A stretch of DNA of 64,000 nt from Hwanghaeella grinnelliae (lineage in GTDB: Bacteria > Pseudomonadota > Alphaproteobacteria > UBA8366 > Aestuariispiraceae), in the NCBI RefSeq assembly GCF_004005845.1, contig NZ_SADE01000001.1, forward strand, positions 1,798,001-1,862,000. The letters run 5' to 3'. Positions 33,912 through 42,987 of the stretch are shown one piece after another (positions within the stretch are counted from its first letter, which is position 1; every line of letters begins with the position of its first letter). The notes under the pieces are model-generated. The model made no database searches. It worked only from the letters and a program-made list of their open reading frames with translations, and was not told the DNA's origin. The translations under genes were made by a program, and so were the position numbers.

Positions 33912-35087
33912 CTACCCCCGTGCCGCGAGAGCGTCGCCCATCCGTGACATGGCTTTACGGATATTCGCCGTTGAATTGGCATAAGAAACCCGAATGTAGC
34001 CTTCCCCGTGGATGCCGAAACTGGTGCCTGCGATGGTCGCGACGCCGGCTTCTTCCAGGAAGAGGTCTTGCGCCTCTGCGGCTGTCAGGCCGGTTTTCGT
34101 GATGTTCGGAAAGGCATAGAACGCGCCGGCCGGTTCAATGCAGGAAAAGCCGGGTAGGGCATTCAGCGCTTCCATCACCACTTTTCGGCGCTCGTCGAAC
34201 GCCTTCACCATGGCACGCGCGTCGTCCTGTGGCCCTTCCAACGCGGCTATGCCGGCAAACTGGGCGGATGCGTTCACACAGGAATGACAATTGATCGCCA
34301 GCCGTGTGGCGACCGGCGCAAGGTCTTTCGGCCAAACGGCGAAGCCAAGCCGCCAGCCCGTCATAGCATAGGTCTTGGACCAGCCGTCCAGCATGATGGC
34401 TCGATCCTTCAAGTGATCGTAGCTGAGGATGCTGCGATGCTGCCGTCCGTCATACAGCATCTGGCTATAGATCTCGTCCGACATGATGGCGACGTCGGGG
34501 AAGTCGGCCAAACCGGCCGCCAGTTTGTCCATTTCTTCGGCCGGCGTGACGCCGCCGGTCGGGTTTGCCGGGCTGTTGACGATGATCAGACGCGTCTTCG
34601 GCGTGATCCGGGACAGAACCTCCTCGGCGGAAAAGGCGAAATTGTTCTCCTCCAGCAAGGGAATCGGGACGGCCTTGGCGCCGGTATAGTCTATGACGGA
34701 GCGGTAGATCGGGAAGCCGGGATCGGGATACATGATCTCGGCCCCGGGTTCGCCGAACATCATGATGGCGAAGAACATCGTGACCTTGCCGCCGGGAACG
34801 GCGACGACCGTATCCGGGTCCACGGTAACGCCATGGCGTTTGTGCAGGTCCGCCGCGACCGCCTCACGCAGCGGCAGGATTCCGTTCGCGGGGGTGTATC
34901 CGTGATGGCCGTCCCGCAGTGCCTTCACCGCGGCCTCGACGATGTGGTCGGGGGTCGGGAAATCCGGCTGTCCGATGCCGAGATTGATGATATCGGCGCC
35001 GGCGGCTTGCAGGCGTCCCGCTTTGGCCAGAACGTCGAACGCGGTTTCGGTGCCGAGGCGTTGCAGATTCGCGGCGAGATGAAGCAT
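33912..35087 (-). CDS. Class I/II PLP-dependent aminotransferase
   Basis: A 391-residue fold-type I aminotransferase of the aspartate/aromatic subgroup I-gamma style. Signs: INLGIGQPDFPTPDHIVEAA at the start, NSPANPTGGV holding the pyridoxal-binding Asn, SDEIYSQMLYDG, the Schiff-base Lys in DGWSKTYAMTGWRLGF, and the carboxylate-binding Arg in GYIRVSYANS. The amino donor cannot be assigned from sequence; aspartate or broad-specificity use is plausible. GGGAAGG lies just upstream of the start. It is a single gene upstream of the glnBA unit and on the same strand. Confidence 0.88.
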   Translation of the reverse strand: MLHLAANLQRLGTETAFDVLAKAGRLQAAGADIINLGIGQPDFPTPDHIVEAAVKALRDGHHGYTPANGILPLREAVAADLHKRHGVTVDPDTVVAVPGGKVTMFFAIMMFGEPGAEIMYPDPGFPIYRSVIDYTGAKAVPIPLLEENNFAFSAEEVLSRITPKTRLIIVNSPANPTGGVTPAEEMDKLAAGLADFPDVAIMSDEIYSQMLYDGRQHRSILSYDHLKDRAIMLDGWSKTYAMTGWRLGFAVWPKDLAPVATRLAINCHSCVNASAQFAGIAALEGPQDDARAMVKAFDERRKVVMEALNALPGFSCIEPAGAFYAFPNITKTGLTAAEAQDLFLEEAGVATIAGTSFGIHGEGYIRVSYANSTANIRKAMSRMGDALAARG

Positions 35088-35234
35088 GACCTTCCCTGTC
35101 TTTCGTTATTTCTTCGTTGCGTCGGTATGTGGCGCGTTCGTTTCCGGAGAGGAACCCGGTCTAGATGAGGCCAGCGGCGACCGGTCCAAGCTCCGGGTTT
35201 CCTGTGAGCCACCGTTGAAAACAGAACAAATTTG

Positions 35235-36473
35235 CTAGTCGGTTGCGCCGACTTCTTCAAGTTCGAAGGTGTTCACACGGTTCCGTCCGGTCTGTTTTGC
35301 GCGGTACAAGGCCTGATCGGCCCGTGACAGTGCCTGGGACGCATTCTGATCGCCAGGCATGACGAAGCCGATCCCGACGCTGACCGTAACCGTGATATTT
35401 TGTCCGCCGAATTCCGTGATCGAATGTTCAACGGCCGAACGCAGTTTCTCGGCAACGATAGAGGCGCCGACCGTGCCGGTGTCGGGTAAGACGATAGCGA
35501 ACTCCTCGCCACCGGTCCGTCCGAAGATATCGACGGTTCGTATGGACTCCGTCGCTGTCGTTACAATGTTCTTGATAACTTCGTCGCCGGCGGCGTGACC
35601 GTAGGTATCGTTGACCTTCTTGAAACGGTCGATGTCAAACATGGCGATGGTTAGTGGTGATTTGTAACGCCGCGCGCGGGCAAATTCGTTTTCCGCCGAT
35701 TCCATCAGGGCACGCCGGTTGAAACAACCGGTCAGTGGATCCGTCCTTGCCATATTGTAGAGTTCTTCCCGGTGACGCACGAGAGTCCGGAAAAGTGGCC
35801 GGAAGACCAGAACGCCCTCTAACGCGACCACGGCTAGGAACGAGGCCAAAAGCCAGGAGATACGCTCCCGAAGCTTGCGGACGCGATCGCGACTCGCGTC
35901 TTCGTAGGCGGTCGCCACTTCGGTCAGCGAGTCCATGAGCTCGTCCTGCGCCGCCGCCAACAGGCGGATCAGGCCCTGGTTCTTTTCGTCGAGGAAGTTT
36001 TGCGGCAGTTCCAGAAAGTCTTCCGCCAGTGTCATGAAACGGCGGACGCGGTAGTCCAATTGCTCTGCTTCACCGAAGAACATTTCGTCGATGTCGTCGG
36101 AAAAGCCGCCTCCCGGCAGTCCCAATTGCGCGTCACCCATCAGAAGGGCCTCATGAGAGCTGCGCATCAGACCGATGGAAGACTGAATCAAGGGTTCCAG
36201 ATATCGCCGTTGCTGCGGATTTGCCATGGCGTATTGAAAAGCAAGCCCGCTGATTCGCTGGGACAGGGTCGTTTGCCGAGTCGCGATCCGTACCAGGGTC
36301 GCGCTGCGGGCTTCCTCGGTGATGATCCGGTCAGAAAGAAAAAAAGTTCCGACACCAAAGGCGGCAATAAGGGCCAGTGCCGCAGAATAGATGGCGACAT
36401 AATAGCCCAGGCCGTGGCCACGGCCGCCCCCGTCTATTTCCTTGCCGCCTATTTTCTTATCCCCCACCGTCAA
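35235..36473 (-). CDS. Membrane diguanylate cyclase with PilJ-like sensor
   Basis: Makes cyclic di-GMP. Two membrane spans (about 24-46 and 206-225) enclose a periplasmic region of the PilJ/type IV pili sensor type (RIATRQTTLSQRISGLAFQY, QQRRYLEPLIQSSIGLMRSS). A short linker leads to a complete GGDEF domain from about 243: TDPLTGCFNRRAL, FDIDRFKKVNDTYGH, catalytic GGEEF at 321-325, and the inhibitory I-site RTVD at 312-315 with the standard five-residue spacing. It is therefore active and product-inhibited by inference. The start is a TTG (36473) or the GTG two codons on; no ATG fits. Confidence 0.9.
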   Translation of the reverse strand: MTVGDKKIGGKEIDGGGRGHGLGYYVAIYSAALALIAAFGVGTFFLSDRIITEEARSATLVRIATRQTTLSQRISGLAFQYAMANPQQRRYLEPLIQSSIGLMRSSHEALLMGDAQLGLPGGGFSDDIDEMFFGEAEQLDYRVRRFMTLAEDFLELPQNFLDEKNQGLIRLLAAAQDELMDSLTEVATAYEDASRDRVRKLRERISWLLASFLAVVALEGVLVFRPLFRTLVRHREELYNMARTDPLTGCFNRRALMESAENEFARARRYKSPLTIAMFDIDRFKKVNDTYGHAAGDEVIKNIVTTATESIRTVDIFGRTGGEEFAIVLPDTGTVGASIVAEKLRSAVEHSITEFGGQNITVTVSVGIGFVMPGDQNASQALSRADQALYRAKQTGRNRVNTFELEEVGATD

Positions 36474-36617
36474 CGGTTTGCCTGACCTAAGACCGAAACG
36501 CGAGTTTCACATGTCAGAATAGGGTTCAGAACATCGCTTCAGGCACCGTTCCCCTTTATGTACTATAGCAAAGGTGACGCGACTCCCGTCCAGCGGCAAT
36601 TCCTTTGTCCGAACCGC

Positions 36618-36646
36618 TTGACGGCGCAGGGGCTGCAGCGTAAAAG
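36618..36646 (+). promoter_or_regulatory. Promoter of tRNA-His
   Basis: TTGACG (36618-36623), a 17-base spacer and TAAAAG (36641-36646) lie just before the tRNA gene, matching the sigma70-type pattern. Confidence 0.6.
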
Positions 36647-36660
36647 CCCGCCTCATCTGC

Positions 36661-36738
36661 GGTGGGTGTAGCTCAGTTGGTTAGAGCGCCAGATTGTGAT
36701 TCTGGAGGTCGTGGGTTCAATTCCCATCACTCACCCCA
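36661..36738 (+). tRNA. tRNA-His (GTG)
   Basis: The sequence folds as a complete cloverleaf with acceptor stem GTGGGTG/CACTCAC, D arm GCTCAGTTGGTTAGAGC, anticodon stem CCAGA/TCTGG and T arm GTGGGTTCAATTCCCAT. Anticodon GTG is at 36696-36698. The extra G at -1 (36661) opposite discriminator C73 is the identity mark of tRNA-His. CCA is encoded. Confidence 0.97.
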
Positions 36739-37165
36739 TTTTCCCTTTTGAACAAATAGATTTAGACAGGCGCACCTGCGGTCCTGAGAGGCTGGATGCG
36801 GCTGTTATTTGCCTGTCGCCAATTCCGAATTGCACGGCAGGATTCAGGTAAGTGCGAATAAATCGTTTAAGTCGTGAGTTGTCCTTTTCAGGCGATATTT
36901 CACCCTTTCCGAAATCCCAATTTCCCGACGAACAAGATACACGGAAAAATTATTTCGCAGCGTCGCTGTGCCAATTTTTTATTTTCGTAGGAGAAGTATG
37001 AAATTTAAAGTAGTTTGATCTAATGTAATAGGCGGCATTTACTTTTTGGGCACGCTTCACGTTCGTAAAATCTGTGTAGGAGAGATGCTTCGATGGTGAT
37101 CAACAAAACCAACGCATATTGATTCGCCATCCGTGTCCCACTACCGCCGGAACCAGGGAGACCCC
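36739..37165 (+). other. AT-rich leader region of the hybrid kinase with two micro-ORFs
   Basis: No full-size gene is supported. The region is AT-rich from about 36890 and carries two short frames with good ribosome sites: MKFKVV (36998-37018, behind TAGGAGAAG) and MVINKTNAY (37093-37122, behind AGGAGAG). Both end before the kinase start at 37166. They may be leader peptides or chance. Confidence 0.4.
37093..37122 (+). CDS. Micro-ORF upstream of the hybrid kinase (9 codons)
   Basis: ATG 37093 opens MVINKTNAY, stopped by TGA at 37120. AGGAGAG lies nine bases upstream, better than the site of many genes here. The kinase ATG is 43 bases further on. Coupling by a leader peptide is possible; no conservation evidence is available. 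Confidence 0.3.
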   Translation: MVINKTNAY

Positions 37166-39388
37166 ATGCGCCTGGACCTTTCATTCAGCAAGGACTCTGC
37201 CAGATACTCAATTGTGGCGCTTTCCGCCCTGACTTTCGCGTTGACGGTAGCCGTTGGCGGTTACTTCAGTTATCTGGACCGTGGCATCCGAGACTCAAAC
37301 CAAGCGACTCACATCTATGTGGATGATGTGACATCGATTACGGATGCTCTATCCAACCTTCGTGATGCAATCGGGTACGGCGGTTTCATTCACCATTTTA
37401 AAAACTACGTCATCCGACGCGACGACCGTTACGCGGAACTCGCAGATGCGGAAATGAAGCATGCCCTGACGCTGGTTGAAAAGTTGTCCAATGCCTTCCT
37501 GGATGGAGGGGCCGCGGTTCATTTGTTCACGGTTCAAGCGATGATCCAGGAATATCAAAGAAACCTCGCCTTTGCGGTCGGGGAGGGAAAGGATCTTCCG
37601 ATTGCGGAACTCGATACTCTGGTCAAGGTCGACGACGGTCCGGCGGTCAAAGCCCTATCGGAACTTGATAAGATCAGGGCCCGACGGCTGGCGCGCGATG
37701 TCGAAATCGGTGATGCATCCGCCAATCACCTTGCGGTGGCGAGTGAATTCGGGATTTTCTTCGTCGCTTTGATTGTCCTGTTTGGCGGCGTCACGTTGTG
37801 GGTGGTCCTGCGATCAAACAAAAAATTGCGTTTGGCGCTTAATGAAATCGATGTGCTGATCGAAGGGGCCCCTAACGCTATTTTATGCATTGATGAGGAA
37901 GGCATAATCCAACGCTGCAACGAAGATGCCTGCGCCTTGTTCGGTTATCCGCAGGAAGATCTGACCGGTCTGCATGTCGACAAGTTGGTGCCCCAGGAAG
38001 TGAACGCCGAACATCGGGCATTCAGGGAAAACTTCCTGCAAAACCCGCATTCGGGCCCGATGACGAACCGGGAAGGATTGAAAGCGGTCAGCCGGGATGG
38101 GCGGGAAATACCGGTTGAAATAGATTTGAGTGTCGTCAAGCAGAACGAGGGACAACAAGTTGTCGCATTCGTGCGCGATGTCTCGCTTTTGCAGCAGAAG
38201 AAGATGGAACTTCAGGAAGCAAACAAGAAAGCCCTGGAAGCAATCGATGCGAAGTCGCAATTCATGGCCACGATGAGCCACGAGTTACGAACGCCGTTGA
38301 ACGCCGTGATCGGATTCTCCGAATTGCTGCAGATGAAGGCGGAAAAGGGCGCAACCCAGGAAGAACTTGCGAATTACGGCAGAAGTATTGGGCGGTCCGG
38401 CAAAGACCTTTTAACCCTGATCAACGACATCCTTGATTTTGCGAAGATTGACAGCGGGAACTTCGAGATTTCCGAGGCACCGTTTTATTTGTCTGAAGTG
38501 ATTGGCAACATTCATTCTGGCTTTGAAGCGCGTGCGGTTGAATTGGGTGTTGATCTGCAAAGTAAAATCGAATCAATGAACAACGTCGTGCTGGGCGATC
38601 AAATGCGGATCAAGCAGGTCCTCTATAATCTGCTGGATAACGCCATCAAGTTCGGTAGGGGCGGCGTGGTGAATTTTGCGGCGCGGGCCATTCCCCAAAA
38701 AAATTCGAAACTGGTGTTAGAAGTTGCGATCACGGATCACGGCATCGGTATCGATCCGGTCCGATTGGAAACGATTTTCGATCCCTTTCACCAGGCGGAC
38801 GCCAGCATCGCGCGCGAATTCGGTGGTACTGGGCTTGGACTTTCAATTTCGCGATCCCTTGCACGACTTCTGGGCGGCGATATCACGGTTCGAAGTGAAC
38901 TTGGAAAGGGCAGCACTTTTAAAGCATCTTTCATGTTGCAGGATCTCAAGGCCCTGAATCCGCAAACATTAAGTCAAGCGCTCCGGAAGGCCGACGAACA
39001 GGACAATGATTTCGGCCTGACCATCCTGGCTGTCGACGATGTCGAACCGAATCTGGATGTTGTGGAAAACGTTCTGACAGATATGGGATGCATCGTCATT
39101 AAGGCGCGTAATGGGGAGGAGGCTGTAAAGTGGTGCCAGTCCTATCGGCCGGATGCGATCCTGATGGATATCCACATGCCGATCATGAATGGGTTGGATG
39201 CTGCAGCGAACATTATCAAAACTGTTGGCATCGATAACGCCCCCCCGGTTTTTGCCTGGACAGCAGATGTTACCTGTGGCGAGTTGCTCAAACAGTCCAA
39301 AACGCCTTGGCAGGGAATCATCACGAAGCCGACGGTTCGCAATGACCTGATTTTGGCAATGCGGCAAGTTGCGGCGAATGGACAATGA
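37166..39388 (+). CDS. Hybrid sensor histidine kinase with PAS and receiver domains
   Basis: A 740-residue membrane kinase. Two spans (about 14-36 and 194-215) frame a periplasmic sensor of about 155 residues. Then come a PAS domain (about 225-342), the HisKA domain with phospho-His372 (FMATMSHELRTPLN), the HATPase with LLDNAIKFG, DHGIGID and GGTGLGLSIS, and a C-terminal receiver with phospho-Asp668 (ILMDIHMPIMNG), acidic pair VDD and conserved Lys in ITKPT. All catalytic residues look intact. No response regulator is adjacent, so the partner is elsewhere. ATG 37166 follows GGGAGA; GTG 37133 lacks a site. Confidence 0.92.
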   Translation: MRLDLSFSKDSARYSIVALSALTFALTVAVGGYFSYLDRGIRDSNQATHIYVDDVTSITDALSNLRDAIGYGGFIHHFKNYVIRRDDRYAELADAEMKHALTLVEKLSNAFLDGGAAVHLFTVQAMIQEYQRNLAFAVGEGKDLPIAELDTLVKVDDGPAVKALSELDKIRARRLARDVEIGDASANHLAVASEFGIFFVALIVLFGGVTLWVVLRSNKKLRLALNEIDVLIEGAPNAILCIDEEGIIQRCNEDACALFGYPQEDLTGLHVDKLVPQEVNAEHRAFRENFLQNPHSGPMTNREGLKAVSRDGREIPVEIDLSVVKQNEGQQVVAFVRDVSLLQQKKMELQEANKKALEAIDAKSQFMATMSHELRTPLNAVIGFSELLQMKAEKGATQEELANYGRSIGRSGKDLLTLINDILDFAKIDSGNFEISEAPFYLSEVIGNIHSGFEARAVELGVDLQSKIESMNNVVLGDQMRIKQVLYNLLDNAIKFGRGGVVNFAARAIPQKNSKLVLEVAITDHGIGIDPVRLETIFDPFHQADASIAREFGGTGLGLSISRSLARLLGGDITVRSELGKGSTFKASFMLQDLKALNPQTLSQALRKADEQDNDFGLTILAVDDVEPNLDVVENVLTDMGCIVIKARNGEEAVKWCQSYRPDAILMDIHMPIMNGLDAAANIIKTVGIDNAPPVFAWTADVTCGELLKQSKTPWQGIITKPTVRNDLILAMRQVAANGQ

Positions 39389-39762
39389 TTGCTGCCATTG
39401 GCCCAGCGTTCGTTCCCGCGTGATGCCACGCTAGGTCCTGCTGGATTTGCGCTGACCCAATCAACTTAAATACACATTTAACGTAAATGAACACGACTGC
39501 AAAAGGCGGGAAACATCAATTTTTTTACGGTATTTTTGTAAAGTATCGGTTGGCCGCGTTTCATAGAACTTCGCGCGTCATTATTTCTACAAAGCCGGCC
39601 AAAAAAAACAGCGAACGAGGGGCCTACACTTAATCTCATCAGCCCATCGTTCGCCGTAAGTGCCCGAAAGGTCGGGCGGTTGGTCGATGACCAAGTGATA
39701 GGCGCTCAATGTGTCGTTGTCGTTACATTCAGGTAAACGGCGTGTGAAATTCGGCGGGCCGC
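39389..39762. other. Intergenic region between convergent genes
   Basis: About 370 bases with no credible gene. It holds AT-rich stretches around 39460-39540 and the long hairpin at 39611-39654. Convergent flanks mean promoters are not expected, so a small RNA ending at the hairpin is conceivable. Confidence 0.35.
39601..39654 (-). terminator. Long-loop hairpin with U run
   Basis: GCGAACGA (39611-39618) pairs with TCGTTCGC (39647-39654), and inner GGGC/GCCC (39620-39623 with 39642-39645) extend it. On the minus strand it is followed by TGTTTTTTTT. It could end the lipoprotein transcript, 108 bases past its stop, or an unannotated small RNA. Confidence 0.5.
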
Positions 39763-40299
39763 TCAGCCCGGCATGGGAAGCGCGAATAACTTGCGGACGG
39801 CTGCTTCGATGATGGCGCTGTCTTTGATGTCGGTACCGCCGCCGGTGGAAGGCGCCAGCACGGCTCGAACCTCACCCAAACGGCGGCGGTTATCGCACAC
39901 CGCGGCTAGGACGGTGCGGCTGCGCTGAGGTGCATCCAAGCGGCCGATCGGCTTTCCCTGACATAGTGATAGTGCGCTTAGCCCTTCCTTTGGTTGAAGG
40001 GCGATCCGCAAGGCGAATTCCCGGCCGTCCGGAACCGACCCGAAAGCGAACCGGACAGATCCGCCGCGCGATAGTTCGGTGGCGATGCCGTCCAGAATTG
40101 TTCTGACTTCGCCGGCGGTCGAATTCGGGATTGCGTCGAAATGAACAGGAAGAACAGGCGGCAGCCCTTGCAAATATTTGGCCTCGCCCAAGGTGTTTGG
40201 GAATTCCCGGGTGACGTCCATACCCTCGTCGCAGGCGGCCAGAGTGCCGGCCAGGAGGATGGCCGCTGCGAATGGCTTGAGATGTCGACACGTGATCAC
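39763..40299 (-). CDS. Putative lipoprotein of unknown function
   Basis: A 178-residue product if started at GTG 40299, where AAGGGA lies eight bases upstream; the frame is open further back to 40470 but the extra part is Arg/Cys-rich and unlike protein. The N-terminus is a lipoprotein signal (PFAAAILLAGTLAACDEG, lipobox LAAC). The mature part (FPNTLGEAKYLQGLPPVLPV, FGSVPDGREFALRIALQP) matches no family I know. It is divergent from the NAD(P)HX repair gene. Confidence 0.65.
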   Translation of the reverse strand: MITCRHLKPFAAAILLAGTLAACDEGMDVTREFPNTLGEAKYLQGLPPVLPVHFDAIPNSTAGEVRTILDGIATELSRGGSVRFAFGSVPDGREFALRIALQPKEGLSALSLCQGKPIGRLDAPQRSRTVLAAVCDNRRRLGEVRAVLAPSTGGGTDIKDSAIIEAAVRKLFALPMPG

Positions 40300-40511
40300 G
40301 GATCTGTTCCCTTTTCCCACGCATGGTCCCGGTGACCGTGTGCATCCGGTGACCCTATGGTGTCGACGGCATCCTGGAAACGATGCAGGCATCCGTCTCA
40401 CGCAGGTTTGACGCAGCGCATTGACGGTCCTATGCGACCGTCGGAGAGTTATGGCGTTGCGCAGGAACACAAAACCGCACGGAACGGTAACGAGGATCGG
40501 AGACGCAAGGA

Positions 40512-41987
40512 ATGGCTGCAGGTTTCGGACATGCCGGGAACGCCTTGCTGACGGTACAGGAAATGTACGCGGCGGATGCGGCCGCGATCGAACAGGGAAT
40601 CGCGGGCACCACGCTGATGGAAAATGCCGGGCGGACGGTGGCCGAGGCCATTATGGAACGATGGTCCCCCCGTCCGACCGTCGTGCTGTGCGGGCCTGGA
40701 AACAATGGCGGTGACGGTTTCGTCGTTGCCCGTCTGTTGAAGGAGCGGGGGTGGCCTGTCCGTTTGGTTTCCCTGGTTCCAATCGGGCAATTCAAAGGAG
40801 ATGCCCGACACCATGCCGATCTTTGGACCGGGGAGGTGGAGATGCCCGAAGCGGGGATCGGCGATGCTGCCCTGATCGTGGACGCCCTGTTCGGCGCCGG
40901 ATTGACGCGGGATGTGGATGGCGCGGCGCGGTCCTTGCTGGAAGACAGCGAGGGGCGGGACATCGTCGCCATAGACGTGCCGAGCGGCGTGCATGGGGAT
41001 ACGGGTCAGGTCCTTGGCTACGCGGCGCAAGCGGCCCTGACGGTCACTTTCTTTCGTCGAAAGCCCGGGCATTTGCTGCTTCCGGGACGCGTCCGGTGTG
41101 CGGAGGTCGTCGTGACAGATATCGGCATCCCGAAGTCTGTCCTTGAGGGTATTGATCCCCAGCAAATCGAGAACGGCCCGGAACTTTGGGCTGAATCCTT
41201 GCATTGGCCGAATCCGACGGACCACAAATATGCGCGCGGCCATTCCCTCGTGGTGGGCGGGGCGATCATGACCGGGGCGGCGCGGATGTCTGCAAAGGCG
41301 GCGCAGAGGGCCGGTGCCGGCGCGGTGACGGTTGCCGCCCCCGCGGACGCGCAGACGGTATACAAGGTCACCCTGGAAAGCATCATGGTGGCATCCTACC
41401 GTGACACGTCCAGTCTTCAGGACATCATCGAGATGCCAAAGGTCTCCGCCGTGTTGATCGGCCCTGGGACCGGTATGGTCACGGCGACCCGGGAGCGGGC
41501 CTGCATGGTCTTGCGCACCGGCAAGCCGGCCGTTGTCGATGCAGACGCGATCAGTATTTTTGAAGGATCTTCGGAGTTATTGTTTGAAAGCGTGAACGGG
41601 CCGGTCGTGATGACCCCGCATGAAGGGGAGTTCGCTCGCGTCTTTCCGGATTTGCAGGGGGGGCGGTTGTTCCGCGCCCGGGCGGCGGCGGCGCGCTCCG
41701 GCTGCATCGTCCTTCTGAAGGGGTATGACACGGTGATCGCTGCGCCGGACGGGCGCGTTGCCATCAATGCCAATGCGCCGGCCGATTTGGCGACGGCGGG
41801 GGCGGGCGATGTTCTCTCAGGCATCATAGTTGCCCTTTTATCGCAGGGATTGCCACCTTTCGAGGCTGCCTGCGCGGGAGCGTGGATCCATGCGGAAAGT
41901 GCCATGGCCTTCGGCCCTGGCTTGATCCCCGAGGATGTAATTGCCGGTATACCCGCCGTGTTGAGCACCCTGAAATCGAGGCGCTAG
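40512..41987 (+). CDS. nnr: Bifunctional NAD(P)H-hydrate epimerase/dehydratase
   Basis: Repairs hydrated NADH and NADPH: the N-terminal YjeF_N domain (about 10-225) epimerises R and S forms, and the C-terminal ribokinase-like domain (about 235-490) dehydrates the S form with ADP or ATP. Signs are LMENAGRTVAEAI and CGPGNNGGDGFVVARLL (60-76) in the first, and HSLVVGGAIMTGAARMSAKA, MTPHEGEFARVFP and LATAGAGDVLSGIIVALL in the second. The 491-residue length is standard. GGAG nine bases upstream fits the ATG start. It is a single-gene unit. Confidence 0.94.
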   Translation: MAAGFGHAGNALLTVQEMYAADAAAIEQGIAGTTLMENAGRTVAEAIMERWSPRPTVVLCGPGNNGGDGFVVARLLKERGWPVRLVSLVPIGQFKGDARHHADLWTGEVEMPEAGIGDAALIVDALFGAGLTRDVDGAARSLLEDSEGRDIVAIDVPSGVHGDTGQVLGYAAQAALTVTFFRRKPGHLLLPGRVRCAEVVVTDIGIPKSVLEGIDPQQIENGPELWAESLHWPNPTDHKYARGHSLVVGGAIMTGAARMSAKAAQRAGAGAVTVAAPADAQTVYKVTLESIMVASYRDTSSLQDIIEMPKVSAVLIGPGTGMVTATRERACMVLRTGKPAVVDADAISIFEGSSELLFESVNGPVVMTPHEGEFARVFPDLQGGRLFRARAAAARSGCIVLLKGYDTVIAAPDGRVAINANAPADLATAGAGDVLSGIIVALLSQGLPPFEAACAGAWIHAESAMAFGPGLIPEDVIAGIPAVLSTLKSRR

Positions 41988-42284
41988 TTTTGGCGGACCC
42001 TATTGGGGTATGTCCCGAATACTTGGCTGTATCCCAGTAAGGGCTTCTGCGAAGGTCACGAAAAATCAACACCCTAACGGCATTAATAAACCGTTTACTT
42101 ATAGCGTTTAAAGTGGCGACACTTGATTCGTTGAGTTAGTCAAATATTGGGTGTAGCGTTTTTCTTGTCGTCTTTGCGAGGTCTTCGAATCGCACCGTTG
42201 CGGGGTGATCGTTGCCAGGCAGAAAGCCAGCAGACGCAATCCAAAGACGCGATTTGAAGATATGTTCTTAAGGGGAGCGTAGGT

Positions 42285-42611
42285 ATGTCGGCAATGGAAC
42301 TTTATGGACACCTCACCGGCCGTTCGAAAGCAGAAGCGATCGGAATGCGCAACGGCACGCGGTCCAGCTTCTTCGCGAGAAACCGCGATGCCGATCAAAT
42401 GGTCAAAGCCGGAAGCCGTTTCTTCCGCCACCGTCCGGACCGGATGGTCGAGACCGCGACGGTTCTTTCCGTCGCTTCCGACGGGCTGGGAATTCCGCAT
42501 GTGCGCTATAATCTGGATATCCAGAAGCTGCGCGGGACCACAAAGTTTTCTGATGGCCCGCGGTCGCTGGCGCTGGAAACTTTCATGTCGACGTATCGGG
42601 CAGAAAGCTGA
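42285..42611 (+). CDS. Small conserved protein of unknown function
   Basis: A 108-residue basic soluble protein, starting after AGGGGAGCG. Its visible features are SFFARNRDADQMVKAGSRFF followed by a strand-rich section (ETATVLSVASDGLGIPHVRY) that resembles a small barrel, and LALETFMSTYRA. I recognise it only as a recurring alphaproteobacterial hypothetical. The 297 bases upstream are AT-rich near 42060-42130. It precedes tRNA-Leu. Confidence 0.7.
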   Translation: MSAMELYGHLTGRSKAEAIGMRNGTRSSFFARNRDADQMVKAGSRFFRHRPDRMVETATVLSVASDGLGIPHVRYNLDIQKLRGTTKFSDGPRSLALETFMSTYRAES

Positions 42612-42729
42612 CCCAAAAGGGGGGAGTGCCCAGCTTATCAGGGGCTGACCTTTCCCATCCTTTCCAAATCGCGCGAAACCCGCGCATTCCTTAGCTTTTA
42701 AAAAAGCGCCCCCCGTCAGGCCTGAGGCT

Positions 42730-42758
42730 TTGACGACTGGGGGCCGCATTGCTATAGA
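42730..42758 (+). promoter_or_regulatory. Promoter of tRNA-Leu
   Basis: TTGACG (42730-42735), 17-base spacer, TATAGA (42753-42758): a strong sigma70-type promoter 44 bases before the tRNA. It could also drive tig, which begins 100 bases after the tRNA. Confidence 0.8.
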
Positions 42759-42802
42759 ACCGCGGCTTCGGCGGGGGCTATGCCCGGTCTTGGCGCGATA
42801 TT

Positions 42803-42887
42803 GCGGGCGTGGCGAAACTGGTAGACGCGCCAGATTTAGGTTCTGGTGGAGAGATCCGTGGGGGTTCGAGTCCCTCCGCCCGCACCA
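42803..42887 (+). tRNA. tRNA-Leu (TAG)
   Basis: A class II tRNA with a long variable arm. Acceptor stem GCGGGCG/CGCCCGC, D arm with AACTGGTAGACGC, anticodon TAG at 42837-42839, T arm GGGGGTTCGAGTCCCTC, discriminator A and encoded CCA. Confidence 0.97.
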
Positions 42888-42987
42888 GTAAGAGAGTTCC
42901 TTGTTGCGGTTTGCCGTCCAGGCCGGCCGGGATAAGGGCGCCGAGAAAAGGTCGATAAAGAAACACCATAGTCCAACGGGATTTCCA

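Noticed and set aside
42671-42707. Hairpin GCGCG/CGCGC followed by a GCTTTT/AAAAGC palindrome as terminator of the gene at 42285
   Set aside because: The stem is only 5 bp and separated from the T run by about ten bases; the evidence is too weak for a call.
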